Notes: generated by a model from the letters alone, not told the origin. Positions 34,433 to 43,818 are shown, counted from the stretch's first letter. The stretch: DNA of 64,000 nt from Nonomuraea purpurea (GCF_042650645.1 NZ_JBHSBI010000006.1:310001-374000), one strand, 5' to 3'. Translations and numbers: made by a program.

Positions 34433-35848
34433 CGGGCGTTGTTCCTGTTCGAGGCGCTCAGGATGGCGCGGCATCCGCTGGTCTGGGGCGCGACCGCCCT
34501 GGTGCTGGCGCTGCAGACGTACCTGAGCTGGGACCAGCAACCCGACCTGAGCGTCGATCCGGTGCACGCGACCGGGCTGTCCACCTGTCTGGCCGGCGCG
34601 GTGCTGATCGTGGCCTCCCTGGCCGTCTCGCGCGACGGACGGCACGGGATGCCGGAGAGCCTGGCGGGCCTGCCGGGACGGGCCGAGCACCGGACGCGGG
34701 CGATCCTGCTCGCGACACCGCTCGTCGCCGGACTGGCCGCCGCGGTGGCCGTCGGCGGCTACCTGGCGATCCGGCTGCTGAGCGGCCCGGCCGGGGGCAA
34801 GCTCGACGTGTGGGAGCCGCTGACCGCGGTGGCCGCCTCGATGTTCGCCGCGACACTGGGGGCGGCCATCGGAAGGTGGGCGCGGTGGCTGATCGCCGGG
34901 CCGATCGTCGTGGCCGTACTCGGTTTCCTGATCTTCACGAATTTCCAGAACGGCGCGGCGGGCTGGCTGCTGCCGGTCATGCAGGAGGACCGGCCGGACT
35001 GGCCCGACCGGCCGTCCGCCGTCCACCTGGTGTACGTGGTGGCGCTGACGATCGTGTTCGGCGGACTCGCGCTCCTGCGCCACCGCCTGCGGATCGTACC
35101 GTTGGCAGCCGTGGTGGCGGCCCTGGCAGTGGCGGTGCCGTCGGGGGCCACCGCCGCCGCAGAACCGCCGATCGTGCGCTTTCCCGTGGGCAGGCCACTG
35201 AGCCTGTCGGACGTGGACCCGCGCGTCCGGGAGCGCTACTTCGGCCCGGACGCCCGCCGCTGCTCGACCCGTCACGGCATCACCTACTGCGCCTACAAGG
35301 GCTACGAGCCGTGGATCCCGCTGTGGGAGTCCGTCGTACGACCGGCCGCCGACGTCCTGCCCGCCGACCTGCGCGCCCGCCTGCCGAGCGTCCAGCAGAC
35401 GTCGATGGCCTGGCTCTACACCGACCCACCCGAGATCCGCCCCACCATGGCATGGGGCCACCCGGATCAGCGCATCCTGCTGGCCCAGGATGTGGCGTCG
35501 TGGGCGGCCGACATCAAGATCCCCGTGGGGACCGCCAGGGTGGGCTGTGACGCCTACGGCCAGGCGCGCACGGTCGTAATGCTCTGGATCATCGGCCAGG
35601 TGGCACCGCCCGAACCACCGCGCCTACTCCGCGCCGGCTCTGACTTCGGCCGCTCGACAGTTCTCCGCTGGGGGCCGGCCGAGGTCGCATACGCCAAGCT
35701 CCTGCTCCATACGCCCGACGCCCGCGCCAAGGTGCAGGCCCACTGGGACACGCTCATGAAACCCACCACGACCATCGATCAGGCCCTGCCACTCCTCGGC
35801 CTGCCGCGAACCCACGCCGCACCGACAGGAGCCCGCCCATGTCCGTGA
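34427..35848 (+). CDS. ABC permease-like protein with C-terminal extracytoplasmic domain
   Basis: 473 aa from ATG 34427 (GGGGAGG upstream). Residues 1-250 carry about six membrane segments of ABC-2 type appearance (PLVWGATALVLALQTYLSW, IVVAVLGFLIFTN). Residues about 260-470 are soluble and probably outside the membrane, with two Cys (CSTRHGITYC) and another Cys near VGCDAYG. It partners the ATPase upstream. The substrate and the role of the large soluble domain are unknown. Confidence 0.75.
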   Translation: MTRALFLFEALRMARHPLVWGATALVLALQTYLSWDQQPDLSVDPVHATGLSTCLAGAVLIVASLAVSRDGRHGMPESLAGLPGRAEHRTRAILLATPLVAGLAAAVAVGGYLAIRLLSGPAGGKLDVWEPLTAVAASMFAATLGAAIGRWARWLIAGPIVVAVLGFLIFTNFQNGAAGWLLPVMQEDRPDWPDRPSAVHLVYVVALTIVFGGLALLRHRLRIVPLAAVVAALAVAVPSGATAAAEPPIVRFPVGRPLSLSDVDPRVRERYFGPDARRCSTRHGITYCAYKGYEPWIPLWESVVRPAADVLPADLRARLPSVQQTSMAWLYTDPPEIRPTMAWGHPDQRILLAQDVASWAADIKIPVGTARVGCDAYGQARTVVMLWIIGQVAPPEPPRLLRAGSDFGRSTVLRWGPAEVAYAKLLLHTPDARAKVQAHWDTLMKPTTTIDQALPLLGLPRTHAAPTGARPCP

Positions 35849-36612
35849 CCCCGTCAACCCGACGCCCCTCACCGGCCCTTTCCCCTCGCGCCACGCCTTC
35901 CCCCTCGACCGGCGCCAACGCTTCCACCGGAAGCCCTTTTTCCCGTCGCGCCCGCTCGGCGGCCCCCGTCCGGCCGATGACCCGCTTCCGATCGGCGGCC
36001 CTCCTTTTGCGCCCGCTCATCCGAGCCATCGCTTGGACCCCTCTCGCCTTGGTGACGGCATTCGCCGCCGTCCTCCTCGCGGGCGTGAACGCAGGGGATC
36101 CCCTGCCCTCTGGCACCGCCCTGTTGTTGATGCGCATCACGGGCACCCTGCTCGGCTCGGCCGCCGCCTTCGCCCTCGTGGACGCCATGTCGGCCGACCT
36201 CGGCGCGGCCCCCGTCCCCCGCTGGGTACGCCAGGCGCTGCGCTGCCTCCTGACCGGCGGCGCGGCAACGGCCATCTGGCTGACGGCGTTCGCGTTCACG
36301 CTGTCCCGTCTCCCGGAAGGCGCCCTGTTCCCGGTCGGCGACCTGCTCATCGAGATGGCCGTCTGCCTCGGCATCGCGCTTGCGGCCGCCGCGACCGCCG
36401 TCCGTTTCGCGCCAGGGCGCCAGGCCGCCATGGCCGCCGTGGTGGTCCAGCTGGCGCTGGTGCTGGGAACGATCCTGCTCCCGGACCAGGTCCGTCTCTG
36501 GCCCCCGACCTGCGGTTTCGGCCATTGGGACGAGGCACACCGCTTCTGGCTCATGGCGCTTCCTCTGCCGTACGCCTGGCTGACTTTCGCCTGCCGCGAC
36601 CTCCGCCGCTGA
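35839..36612 (+). CDS. Multispan membrane protein, last gene of the sigma/ABC operon
   Basis: 257 aa, ATG 35839 with AGGAG upstream, overlapping the permease by 10 bp. The first 50 residues are rich in Ser, Pro, Thr and Arg. Six or so hydrophobic segments follow (AWTPLALVTAFAAVLLAGV, MAAVVVQLALVLGTILL), and it ends CRDLRR. It could be the second permease of the exporter. No specific family recognised. Confidence 0.7.
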   Translation: MSVTPSTRRPSPALSPRATPSPSTGANASTGSPFSRRARSAAPVRPMTRFRSAALLLRPLIRAIAWTPLALVTAFAAVLLAGVNAGDPLPSGTALLLMRITGTLLGSAAAFALVDAMSADLGAAPVPRWVRQALRCLLTGGAATAIWLTAFAFTLSRLPEGALFPVGDLLIEMAVCLGIALAAAATAVRFAPGRQAAMAAVVVQLALVLGTILLPDQVRLWPPTCGFGHWDEAHRFWLMALPLPYAWLTFACRDLRR

Positions 36613-36736
36613 CGCCGAAAACGGCATCCCCTTATCCGCCATACGGACGGCAATTTTCGGCCACCCCATCCGCCGCAGATTTTGTCGGACCCACACTTCA
36701 TACTCGCTATCGACACCGTCCCCTCAGGAGGAATCG

Positions 36737-37399
36737 ATGGCGAGGCGTTCTCGACGCGGGCGAAAGCGGCGGAAATCATCCGGAAACGAGCTGTTCTGGC
36801 TGCTCAGCCTCATTGCAGCCATCTGCATTGTGGGGCTTGTAGCGAATTTCATCGCGAAATATCCAGGATGGGCGATGACGATCGCCGCCGCCGCAATTGT
36901 CATGTTCGGTGGCGGGCTCTTCCTGCGCTTCCGCATGATCGAGGCCCGTCGCGCGCAGTTCCTCGCCGCCAACACCGAATTGGCCAAGGTCGACGTCATG
37001 ACCGGCTCCCAATTCGAGCACCTGGTCGCCGAGCGCATGATCCACGAAGGCTTCCACCGGGTCAGGGAGAGAGGCCGCAGCGGCGACGGCGGTGTTGACA
37101 TCGTCGCCGTCGCCCCAGGCGGAGGCCGCTACGCCATCCAGTGCAAGCGCTACACCCGCACGGTCGGCGCCCCGGAGGTGCGCAACTTCCTCGGCGCCCT
37201 GGCCAACGCCTTCGACGGGCACACGGGCGTCCTCATCACCTCGGGCCGCCTCACCCGCCAGGCGCGCGAAGAGGCCCTCAACGCCCGCCAACGCCTCGTC
37301 CTGGTCGAACGCGACGGCCTGGCCGACTGGCTGACCGGCAAGATCACCCTCCTCCCCGGTCGAAGACCCTTGGTCGGAGGAGGGGAGCCGGTCGGCTGA
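36737..37399 (+). CDS. Membrane-anchored Mrr-like restriction endonuclease domain protein
   Basis: 220 aa with AGGAGG 5 nt upstream. A basic N-terminus is followed by two membrane helices (about 19-38 and 46-64). Residues 88-200 form an Mrr_cat fold: GSQFEHLVAERMIHEGF, GDGGVDIVAVAPGGGRYAIQ and CKRY give the PD-(D/E)xK-type Asp121, Gln135 and Lys137. Soluble Mrr enzymes cut modified DNA; the membrane anchor suggests surveillance of incoming DNA. Stand-alone gene. Confidence 0.85.
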   Translation: MARRSRRGRKRRKSSGNELFWLLSLIAAICIVGLVANFIAKYPGWAMTIAAAAIVMFGGGLFLRFRMIEARRAQFLAANTELAKVDVMTGSQFEHLVAERMIHEGFHRVRERGRSGDGGVDIVAVAPGGGRYAIQCKRYTRTVGAPEVRNFLGALANAFDGHTGVLITSGRLTRQAREEALNARQRLVLVERDGLADWLTGKITLLPGRRPLVGGGEPVG

Positions 37400-37460
37400 G
37401 CGTCACGACCACCTGGATCGTTCCCGCGTACGCCGCGCCCTCCAGCAGTGAACCCGGCAG

Positions 37461-37483
37461 CGCCCCGGCCGGCTGCCGGGGCG
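37461..37483. terminator. Shared terminator of convergent Mrr-like and GH43 genes
   Basis: CGCCCCGG (37461-37468) and CCGGGGCG (37476-37483) form a perfect 8-bp stem with a 7-nt loop. It is placed midway in the 150 bp between two convergent stop codons. Likely bidirectional. Confidence 0.6.
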
Positions 37484-37549
37484 TGCGCGAATGGTCCACG
37501 ACAGGTGACCGAGAGGACCCTCGGCTCAGGCTCCGGGTCCCCTCGACGA

Positions 37550-39736
37550 TCACTTCGTCCGATAGAAGCGGACGTAGTCGAACTCGGCGTCGACCGCAGG
37601 CTGGGCACCCCCATGGGCGACCAATCCGATGCGCGGCGTCTTGCCCTTCGGGAACGTCCACACGCCGCCCCAGGTCCACGTCTTGCCGTCCCGGCTGGAG
37701 GCGGCGCGGAACTCGTGCTCCCCGTTGGCCGGATCGACGTGGTGGGCCAACCGCAGCCAGGTCGTCTTCGCCGGCGGGCCGACGATGTTGCCGCCGTAGG
37801 ACAGGCGGTCGGCGAAGGGCAGTTCCCGTCCGTACTCCACCTGGCGGGTGTTCCAGATGGCCACCTGGCTGAGCCGGGCGAAGTCGTCGTCGGACACGTA
37901 CGCGACCAGACCGGCCTGCTGGTAGTTGCGTATCGCGTTCTCCCCCAGGTCGAGGGTCACCTTGGTCTCCGCGATGTAGTCGCCCTCGGGCGGGGTGCGG
38001 AGCATCACGCTCGCCGTGTTGCCGGTCCCCACGAGGTCGGCGCCCTGCACCGGCCAGCGCAGCACACCGCCGGAGACGCGGGCGTTGGAATCCTGGCGCA
38101 CCCACTCCCAGGTGCCCTGGTCTGTGTCGAACTCGTCCGAGTCCAGCAGCCTGCCCGGTTGGGGCATCGGCGCAGGGCGGGTGACCGGCTTGGCCAGCGT
38201 GGCCACGCTGACGTTGTCGAAGTCGGCCGCTCCCTCGGCGACCAGCCCGAACGTGCCCGACAGCGGGACGGGCGAGTCGAGACGCACTGTGGCCTGCGGG
38301 TCCCCGAGCCGGTCGGCCGAGGTCACCTGCGCGGTGATCGTGCGTCCCTTGACCGTGACGGCCAGGTTCCGCCAGGAGCCCGCCCCTCCCGGCAACGCGA
38401 CCGTCTGCTGGGCCCGCCCCGCCGTGACGGTCAGCCCATCGCCGGACACCACCACCGTCGCGCCACCGATCCGCAGCCCTGCGGTACCGGCGCCGGGCAG
38501 GCGGAGGTCGGTTTCGGCGCGGAAGTCGCCGCCGACGCCGCGCTTGGCGGTCAGTGTGGCTCGGCCCTCGGTGCGCCGGACATAGCCCTCGTGAACGGCC
38601 CAGCCAGACGTACCACGCCAACCCGACAAACCATCACCGTCGAACCGTTCGTCCACCGCCCCGCGCGTGACAGGCGGCGTCTCCCCGGCCCGATCGGACG
38701 GCCCGGCCCCGGCGCGCACCACCGGCCACCCATCGATCCAGTCGAGTCGATCGAGCAGCATCGGCCGCTCATTGATGCCGTAGGGCCCGTCCAGGAAAGG
38801 ATCGTCCCGGTCGATGCCGTGGTACAGCATCCAGTCCTGACCGGACAGGTCCGTCAGCTGCGCATGGTGGCCGACCCCGATCCAGCGGTTGCCGTTCTGG
38901 TTGACGACGGGAGTTCCGCCCGCGCGGGAGGCGAGCAGCGGCTGCCCATCCTTGTCCACGAACGGCCCGCGCGGGCTGGTCGCCCGCCCCGCCAGCACCG
39001 AGTAACCGGTGGTGGGACCGGCGCAGCAGTTCGCCGAGGAGGCGAGCAGGTAGTAGAAGCCGTCGCGCCGGACGACGTACGAGCCCTCGAACTTGTTGTC
39101 AATGGCCACCTGCGTCGGCTGGCCGACGGTCCGCAGCCCGTCGGCGGACAGCTCCGTGACCCACAATCCGCCGAAAAATCCGCCGAAGTAGAGATAACGA
39201 CGCCCGTCCACGTCCGTGAACTGCGCCGGGTCGATCGTGTTCCAGAACGAGTTCCCGGACGGACGCGGCGCCACCACCGGCGCGGACTGGTGCGTCCACG
39301 GGCCGGTCGGCGTCGGTGCGGTGGCCGCGCCGATGGAGTAGTCCCATTGGTGCGGGTTGCCCGTCGTGTTGGTGACCGAGAAGTACATGACGTACCGGCC
39401 GTCCAGGTAGCGGACGTCGGGGGCCCAGAGCATGCTGCCCGGTTCGGCGTACGGCGGCAGTTCGTTCTCGCCGAACGCGTCCCCCACGTACGTCCATTTC
39501 ACCAGGTCGCTGGAGCGGGCGATCGGCAGCCGGTGATGCTTGCCCTCGCCCTCACGGAGCGGATCGGAGGTCCCGTAGGAGTACCAGTAACCGTCGAGCC
39601 CCCGGACCACGGCCGGATCGGCGAAGGTGTCGGCGAACCCGGCCGACACGGGATTCACATAAGAGCCAGGCGCCCCGGCCGAGGCCGGCCCGGCGACCAA
39701 TGACATGACCAACGCGACAATTGCTGCTGTCTGCAT
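37550..39736 (-). CDS. Secreted GH43-family glycosidase with C-terminal beta-sandwich domains
   Basis: 728 aa. Signal peptide MQTAAIVALVMSLVAGPASA. Five-bladed propeller motifs: DTFADPAVVRGLDGYWYSYG with general base Asp40, MLWAPDVRYLDGRYVMYF with the pKa-modulating Asp, and DNKFEGSYVVRRDGFYYLL with the general acid Glu. Residues about 350-510 and 520-728 are beta-sandwiches; the last resembles the DUF1349/beta-xylosidase C-terminal lectin-like fold. It cleaves arabinose- or xylose-containing glycans outside the cell. The sugar ABC importer just upstream on the same strand would take up the products. Confidence 0.87.
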   Translation of the reverse strand: MQTAAIVALVMSLVAGPASAGAPGSYVNPVSAGFADTFADPAVVRGLDGYWYSYGTSDPLREGEGKHHRLPIARSSDLVKWTYVGDAFGENELPPYAEPGSMLWAPDVRYLDGRYVMYFSVTNTTGNPHQWDYSIGAATAPTPTGPWTHQSAPVVAPRPSGNSFWNTIDPAQFTDVDGRRYLYFGGFFGGLWVTELSADGLRTVGQPTQVAIDNKFEGSYVVRRDGFYYLLASSANCCAGPTTGYSVLAGRATSPRGPFVDKDGQPLLASRAGGTPVVNQNGNRWIGVGHHAQLTDLSGQDWMLYHGIDRDDPFLDGPYGINERPMLLDRLDWIDGWPVVRAGAGPSDRAGETPPVTRGAVDERFDGDGLSGWRGTSGWAVHEGYVRRTEGRATLTAKRGVGGDFRAETDLRLPGAGTAGLRIGGATVVVSGDGLTVTAGRAQQTVALPGGAGSWRNLAVTVKGRTITAQVTSADRLGDPQATVRLDSPVPLSGTFGLVAEGAADFDNVSVATLAKPVTRPAPMPQPGRLLDSDEFDTDQGTWEWVRQDSNARVSGGVLRWPVQGADLVGTGNTASVMLRTPPEGDYIAETKVTLDLGENAIRNYQQAGLVAYVSDDDFARLSQVAIWNTRQVEYGRELPFADRLSYGGNIVGPPAKTTWLRLAHHVDPANGEHEFRAASSRDGKTWTWGGVWTFPKGKTPRIGLVAHGGAQPAVDAEFDYVRFYRTK

Positions 39737-39739
39737 ATA

Positions 39740-40570
39740 TCAGCCTTTCAACCCACTACGCGAAATGCCCTCGATCACGTACCGCTGCGTCACCGCGAAC
39801 AGGATCAACACCGGAATGCTCGCCAGCGCCGCCCCCGCCATGATCACCGGGTAGTCGATCGTGTAAGCGCCCTGCAGAATCGACAGCCCAGGCGGCAACG
39901 TGAAGTACTCAGGGCTGAAGATCACATACACCGGCCAGAGGAAGTCGTTCCAGTTGCCCAGAAAGCTCAGCACCGCCAACGTGGCCAGCGCCGGCCGCGA
40001 CAACGGCAGCGTGATCCGCAGGAAGATCTGCCAGTGGTTGGCCCCTTCCATCAGCGCCGCCTCGTCCAGCTCGCGCGGCAGCCCGAGGAAGAACTGCCGC
40101 AGGAAGAACACCCCGAACGCGCCCGCCGCCCCTGGCACGATCAGCGCGGTCAGGCTGTCGAGCCACCCGAGCGAGTCCACGATCAGGAACGAGGGGATGA
40201 GAAACACGAACCCCGGCACCAGCAGCGTCCCGACGATCATCCCGAACATCAGCCCCTTGCCCCGGAACTCCAGCCGCGCCAGCGCATAGGCGGCCAGCGA
40301 CGACACGACCAGGACGAGCACCATGTGCAGGGTGGCGGCGATCAGACTGTTGGCGAACCACCGCAACACGGGCGTCTGCGTGGTTCCCTCGAAAAGCGTG
40401 CCGTACGCCGCCGTCGTCGGCTCGACCGGCAGCAGCGTCGGCGGCATCCGGGTGGCCTCGGACGTGGTCTTCAGCGACGTCGCGAACGCCCACACCAGCG
40501 GCGCGATGAACAGCACAGCCAGCGCGAGGAGCACGGTGTAACGCCGCACGACGGCCGTTCCCCGCCTCAT
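39740..40570 (-). CDS. Sugar ABC transporter permease (MalG-like)
   Basis: 276 aa from ATG 40570. Six membrane segments; the EAA motif of MalG-type permeases is ELDEAALMEGANHWQIFLRI. It ends 3 bp before the GH43 gene and overlaps the other permease by ATGA. Part of a CUT1 importer with the lipoprotein and permease upstream. No ATPase is encoded here, so a shared MsiK-type ATPase is likely. Confidence 0.92.
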   Translation of the reverse strand: MRRGTAVVRRYTVLLALAVLFIAPLVWAFATSLKTTSEATRMPPTLLPVEPTTAAYGTLFEGTTQTPVLRWFANSLIAATLHMVLVLVVSSLAAYALARLEFRGKGLMFGMIVGTLLVPGFVFLIPSFLIVDSLGWLDSLTALIVPGAAGAFGVFFLRQFFLGLPRELDEAALMEGANHWQIFLRITLPLSRPALATLAVLSFLGNWNDFLWPVYVIFSPEYFTLPPGLSILQGAYTIDYPVIMAGAALASIPVLILFAVTQRYVIEGISRSGLKG

Positions 40571-41466
40571 GACCGGCTCCTGAACAGCCGGAAGTTCAGC
40601 ACACTCAGGACGATCAGGACCAGCGTGAGCACGTAGCTCATCGCGGACGCGCCGCCCATCTTGTACTGCCGGAGCCCCTGCTCCATGATGTACATGATCG
40701 CGGTCCTGGTCTCGCCGCCCGGCGCGCCCTGCGTCAGCAGGTACGACTGCCCGAACATGTTCGCCGAGGCCAGAATGGTCGTCGTCACCACGAACAGCGC
40801 GACGGGCCGCAACCCGGGCAGGGTCACGTGCCAGAACTCCGCCCATTTGCCGGCGCCGTCCGCCTTGGCGGCGTCGTACAGCTCACGCGGGATGTCCTGC
40901 ATGCCCGCCAGGTAGATCACCCCGTTGAACCCGATCGTCCACCACACGGTGACGCCCACCAGGGCGACCCAGCCCCACGGCAGCGACGTCGTCCAGGCGA
41001 TGTCGCTGCCGAGCACCCAGTCGATCAGGCCGAGGTTCGGGTCGAGCAGCAGCCGCCACATCAGGCAGACGACGGCCACGCCCAGCACGTACGGCGCGAA
41101 GAACAACCCGCGGAAGAACGTCCGGCCCCGGAACGGCCGGTTGAGCAGCAGCGCGATCCCGAGCGGCAGCACCACCAGGAACGGCACGCTGAGCACCGTG
41201 AAGATCCCGGTGGCCCGCATCGCCATCCAGAAGTCGGCGTAGACGGCCGAGCCGGAGTCGAACAGCGCCGTGTAGTTGGCCAACCCGACGAAGGGCCGGT
41301 TCTCCAGCAGATAGTCCCAATCGTGCAGGCTCACCCAGAGCCCGATCAGCCCGGGCGCGAGCACGAACACGGAGAACAGCAGGAGGTACGGGGCCAGGAA
41401 CAGGTACGGCGTGGCCCGCCCCGACCAGGTGAGCGGCCTGGACCGGGACGCGGTGGTCGTTGCCAT
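40567..41466 (-). CDS. Sugar ABC transporter permease (MalF-like)
   Basis: 299 aa. N-terminal helix YLFLAPYLLLFSVFVLAPG; EAA loop ELYDAAKADGAGKWAEFWHV; six membrane segments. Translation is coupled to the binding-protein gene (TGATG) and to the MalG-like gene (ATGA). Confidence 0.92.
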   Translation of the reverse strand: MATTTASRSRPLTWSGRATPYLFLAPYLLLFSVFVLAPGLIGLWVSLHDWDYLLENRPFVGLANYTALFDSGSAVYADFWMAMRATGIFTVLSVPFLVVLPLGIALLLNRPFRGRTFFRGLFFAPYVLGVAVVCLMWRLLLDPNLGLIDWVLGSDIAWTTSLPWGWVALVGVTVWWTIGFNGVIYLAGMQDIPRELYDAAKADGAGKWAEFWHVTLPGLRPVALFVVTTTILASANMFGQSYLLTQGAPGGETRTAIMYIMEQGLRQYKMGGASAMSYVLTLVLIVLSVLNFRLFRSRS

Positions 41467-42797
41467 CAGGCGCCGTATTTCTTGCGGTTCTGCTCCAGAA
41501 TCTTGTCCGCCTTGCCGGCCGCCTCGGTGAGCGCGTCCTTGGGGCTCTTCTTCAGCAGGATCGCCGCGTTGATGGCCTGGTCCACGACGGCCGAGGCCTC
41601 GCCGATGCCGGCCACGGACGGCAGGAAGTACAGGTGGTCGATCTGCGAGCCGATCGCCGCCTGCTCCTTCAGCGCCTGGAACTCGGCGCCGTCCCGGATG
41701 GACTTACGCGCGGGAACCTGTCCCGCCTTGGCCCACTCGATGGAGTGGCCGCCGATCCAGTTGATGAACACCTTGGCCGCGGCCAGCTTGTTCTGGTCGG
41801 GCGTGCGCTGCTTGAACACCACGAACTGGTGCGAACCCGCCCACGCCGCCGGCTGCGTGCCGACCTGGGGCAGCGGCGCCACGCCCCACTCCAGCTTCGT
41901 GTCCTCGCGCAGCGTGTTGATCGACCAGATGCCGTTCCAGTTGAAGGCGGCCTTGCCGTTGCGCAGCGCGATGAAGTCGGCGTCCTGACCCACGTTCTTG
42001 GGGCTGTAGCCCTTGTTGATCAGCTCGACCAGCCAGGTCAGCGCCTGCACGCCCGGATCCTCGGCGAAGCGCGACACACTGGCGTCGTCGGCGAACAACC
42101 GGCCGCCGTTCTGATACAGCAGACTGCCGAACTGCATGCTGCCCGTGAACGGGAACGGCGTCGCCCAGTGCCCCTGCACGCCCGCCTTCTTCAGCGTCTC
42201 CAGCGCCGCCAGATACTCTTCGCCCGTCTTGGGCGGGGCCTCAGGGTCCAGCCCGGCCTTGGACAGGACGGTCTTGTTGTAGAACATCCCCAGCGGGTGG
42301 ACGTCGAGCGGAATCGCGTACCGTGCCCCCTTGTAGACCCCGGCCTGCCAGACCGGCGGAGAGAAGTCCGCTTCGGTGAGGTTGAGCGCCTTGGCCACGT
42401 CGTCAAGGGGCAGCACCACCTGGCGAGCGGCGTTCGTGGCCACGCTGTCCACGTGCATGATCCCAAGGTCAGGCCCCTGACCTGCGGCTACCGCGCCCGG
42501 CACCTTCGCGTAGTAGTCCGACCACTGGTAGACGTTCATCGTCACCTTGATGTTCGGGTGCGCGCCGTTGAACTGCTCGATCAGCCGCTTCATGTACGGG
42601 CCGTCGCCGCCGGTGAAGCCGTTCCAGAAGCTCAGCGCGACGTTGGGGCCGGTGTAGGCCGTGGGAGCGGCCGTGGCCTGCGCCCCCGTCTGCTGCGCCG
42701 CCTGTCTCGGGCCGCCGCCCCCGCCGCATCCGGTGAGAACCAGGGCGCCGAGCCCGAGTCCGAGCGCGCGCCGCCGGGTGAGGTCATCCAGGGACAT
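41466..42797 (-). CDS. Sugar ABC transporter substrate-binding lipoprotein
   Basis: 443 aa with AGGAG upstream. Signal with lipobox: RALGLGLGALVLTGCGGGGG, acylated Cys at about 24. The rest is a class I/CUT1 solute-binding protein (NVALSFWNGFTGGDGPYMKR, FNGAHPNIKVTMNVYQWSDY). It delivers an oligosaccharide to the two permeases and is likely fed by the GH43 enzyme. Three LacI-type operator copies lie upstream of its start. Confidence 0.93.
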   Translation of the reverse strand: MSLDDLTRRRALGLGLGALVLTGCGGGGGPRQAAQQTGAQATAAPTAYTGPNVALSFWNGFTGGDGPYMKRLIEQFNGAHPNIKVTMNVYQWSDYYAKVPGAVAAGQGPDLGIMHVDSVATNAARQVVLPLDDVAKALNLTEADFSPPVWQAGVYKGARYAIPLDVHPLGMFYNKTVLSKAGLDPEAPPKTGEEYLAALETLKKAGVQGHWATPFPFTGSMQFGSLLYQNGGRLFADDASVSRFAEDPGVQALTWLVELINKGYSPKNVGQDADFIALRNGKAAFNWNGIWSINTLREDTKLEWGVAPLPQVGTQPAAWAGSHQFVVFKQRTPDQNKLAAAKVFINWIGGHSIEWAKAGQVPARKSIRDGAEFQALKEQAAIGSQIDHLYFLPSVAGIGEASAVVDQAINAAILLKKSPKDALTEAAGKADKILEQNRKKYGA

Positions 42798-42834
42798 CTT
42801 TCATCACTCCTGCCCATGTGGTGATGCCTCGTTG

Positions 42835-42892
42835 TACATCGTTGTATCTAACGTTGTAAACAGCGCCGAACCAATTCGTTACATCGTTGTAA
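42835..42892. promoter_or_regulatory. Cluster of LacI-type operators before the sugar importer operon
   Basis: TTACATCGTTGTAA (42879-42892) is one base from a perfect LacI-family palindrome with central CG. TACATCGTTGTA (42835-42846) is a second palindromic copy, and TAACGTTGTAA (42849-42859) is a third, partial copy. All are within 100 bp of the lipoprotein start codon. The regulator gene is not adjacent. Confidence 0.65.
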
Positions 42893-42978
42893 ATCAGCAG
42901 GGGCGAGTCCGTCGTTTCCGGGGTTGCCTGCACGGACGTCCCACAGTCGCCTAGGACGCGGCTCGGGCGGCGCGGCGG

Positions 42979-43281
42979 AGCCGCATCAGGAGCCGGTCGA
43001 GCCGGCCCTGCGCGCGACCGGCCTGGAGTGGACGATCCTGCGGCCGGCCTGGTTCGCGCAGAACTTCAGCGAGGACCTGTTCGTGGAGCCCCTGCGTGCC
43101 GGTGAGCTGGCGCTGCCCACCGGAGAGGGGCGTGAGGCGTTCGTCGACGCCGACGACATCGCCGACGTCGCAACCGCCGCGCTCACCCGGGACGGCCATG
43201 CAGCGCGCGCTCGGCCGCCAGCCACGATCCTTTGCGGAGTACGTCAAGACGACCGCTGCCGCAGGAGCCTGGACCGACTGA
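42979..43281 (+). pseudogene. NmrA-type NAD(P)-binding oxidoreductase, decayed remnant
   Basis: The frame holding EPVEPALRATGLEWTILRPA and VDADDIADVATAALTRDGHA matches the middle of NmrA-like proteins. At about 43198 homology jumps to another frame with the C-terminus (RALGRQPRSFAEYVKTTAAA, ending GAWTD, TGA 43279-43281). The N-terminal Rossmann region and about 80 residues between the two pieces are missing. It is a truncated, internally deleted and frameshifted copy. Confidence 0.7.
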
Positions 43282-43818
43282 CAGACGGTCACCGTCGAAG
43301 AGCACTACGAGGGGGCCAGCACGGCCCACCTGGCGGACGCGATGGGCATCTCCACCACCAGCATGTACGCAGCCTTCGGCAACAAGGAGGAACTGTTCCG
43401 CAAGGCCCTGGAGCGCTACACCGAAGGCCCGAGCGCATACCTGACACAGGCCCTGGAGGAGCCGACCGCCCTCGGCGTCGCCACCGCGATCCTGGCCGGC
43501 ACCGTTCGAACAACTACCCGCCCGGCCCATCCGCACGGGTGCCTGGGCGTCCAGGGCGCCCCGGCCGCCAGCGACTCCGGGCGTGAAGTCCGCGACCTTC
43601 TCGTCGCCTGGCGAAACAATTCCTACTCCTGCGTCCGAGAGCGGTTCCAGCGAGCCGTCGCCGACGGCGACCTTCCTCCGGAAACCGATCCGGGGCTCCT
43701 GTCCCGCTACGTCACCACTCTGGCGTTCGGTATCGCCGTGCAGGCCGCGAGCGGTGTCGCCCGCGATGAACTCCAGGAGTTGGCCGACGCCGCCCTACGC
43801 AACTGGCCGCTCTCCTGA
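43282..43818 (+). pseudogene. TetR-family regulator missing its N-terminus
   Basis: The homology starts immediately after the TGA of the NmrA remnant, in the same frame: VEEHYEGASTAHLADAMGIS, then TTSMYAAFGNKEELFRKALE. About 20 residues of the normal TetR start are absent, and there is no start codon before ATG 43342, which lies inside the HTH. The effector domain to 43818 is intact (158 aa from 43342). DNA binding is probably lost. TetR/oxidoreductase neighbours are usual, so both pieces may come from one old locus. Confidence 0.7.
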
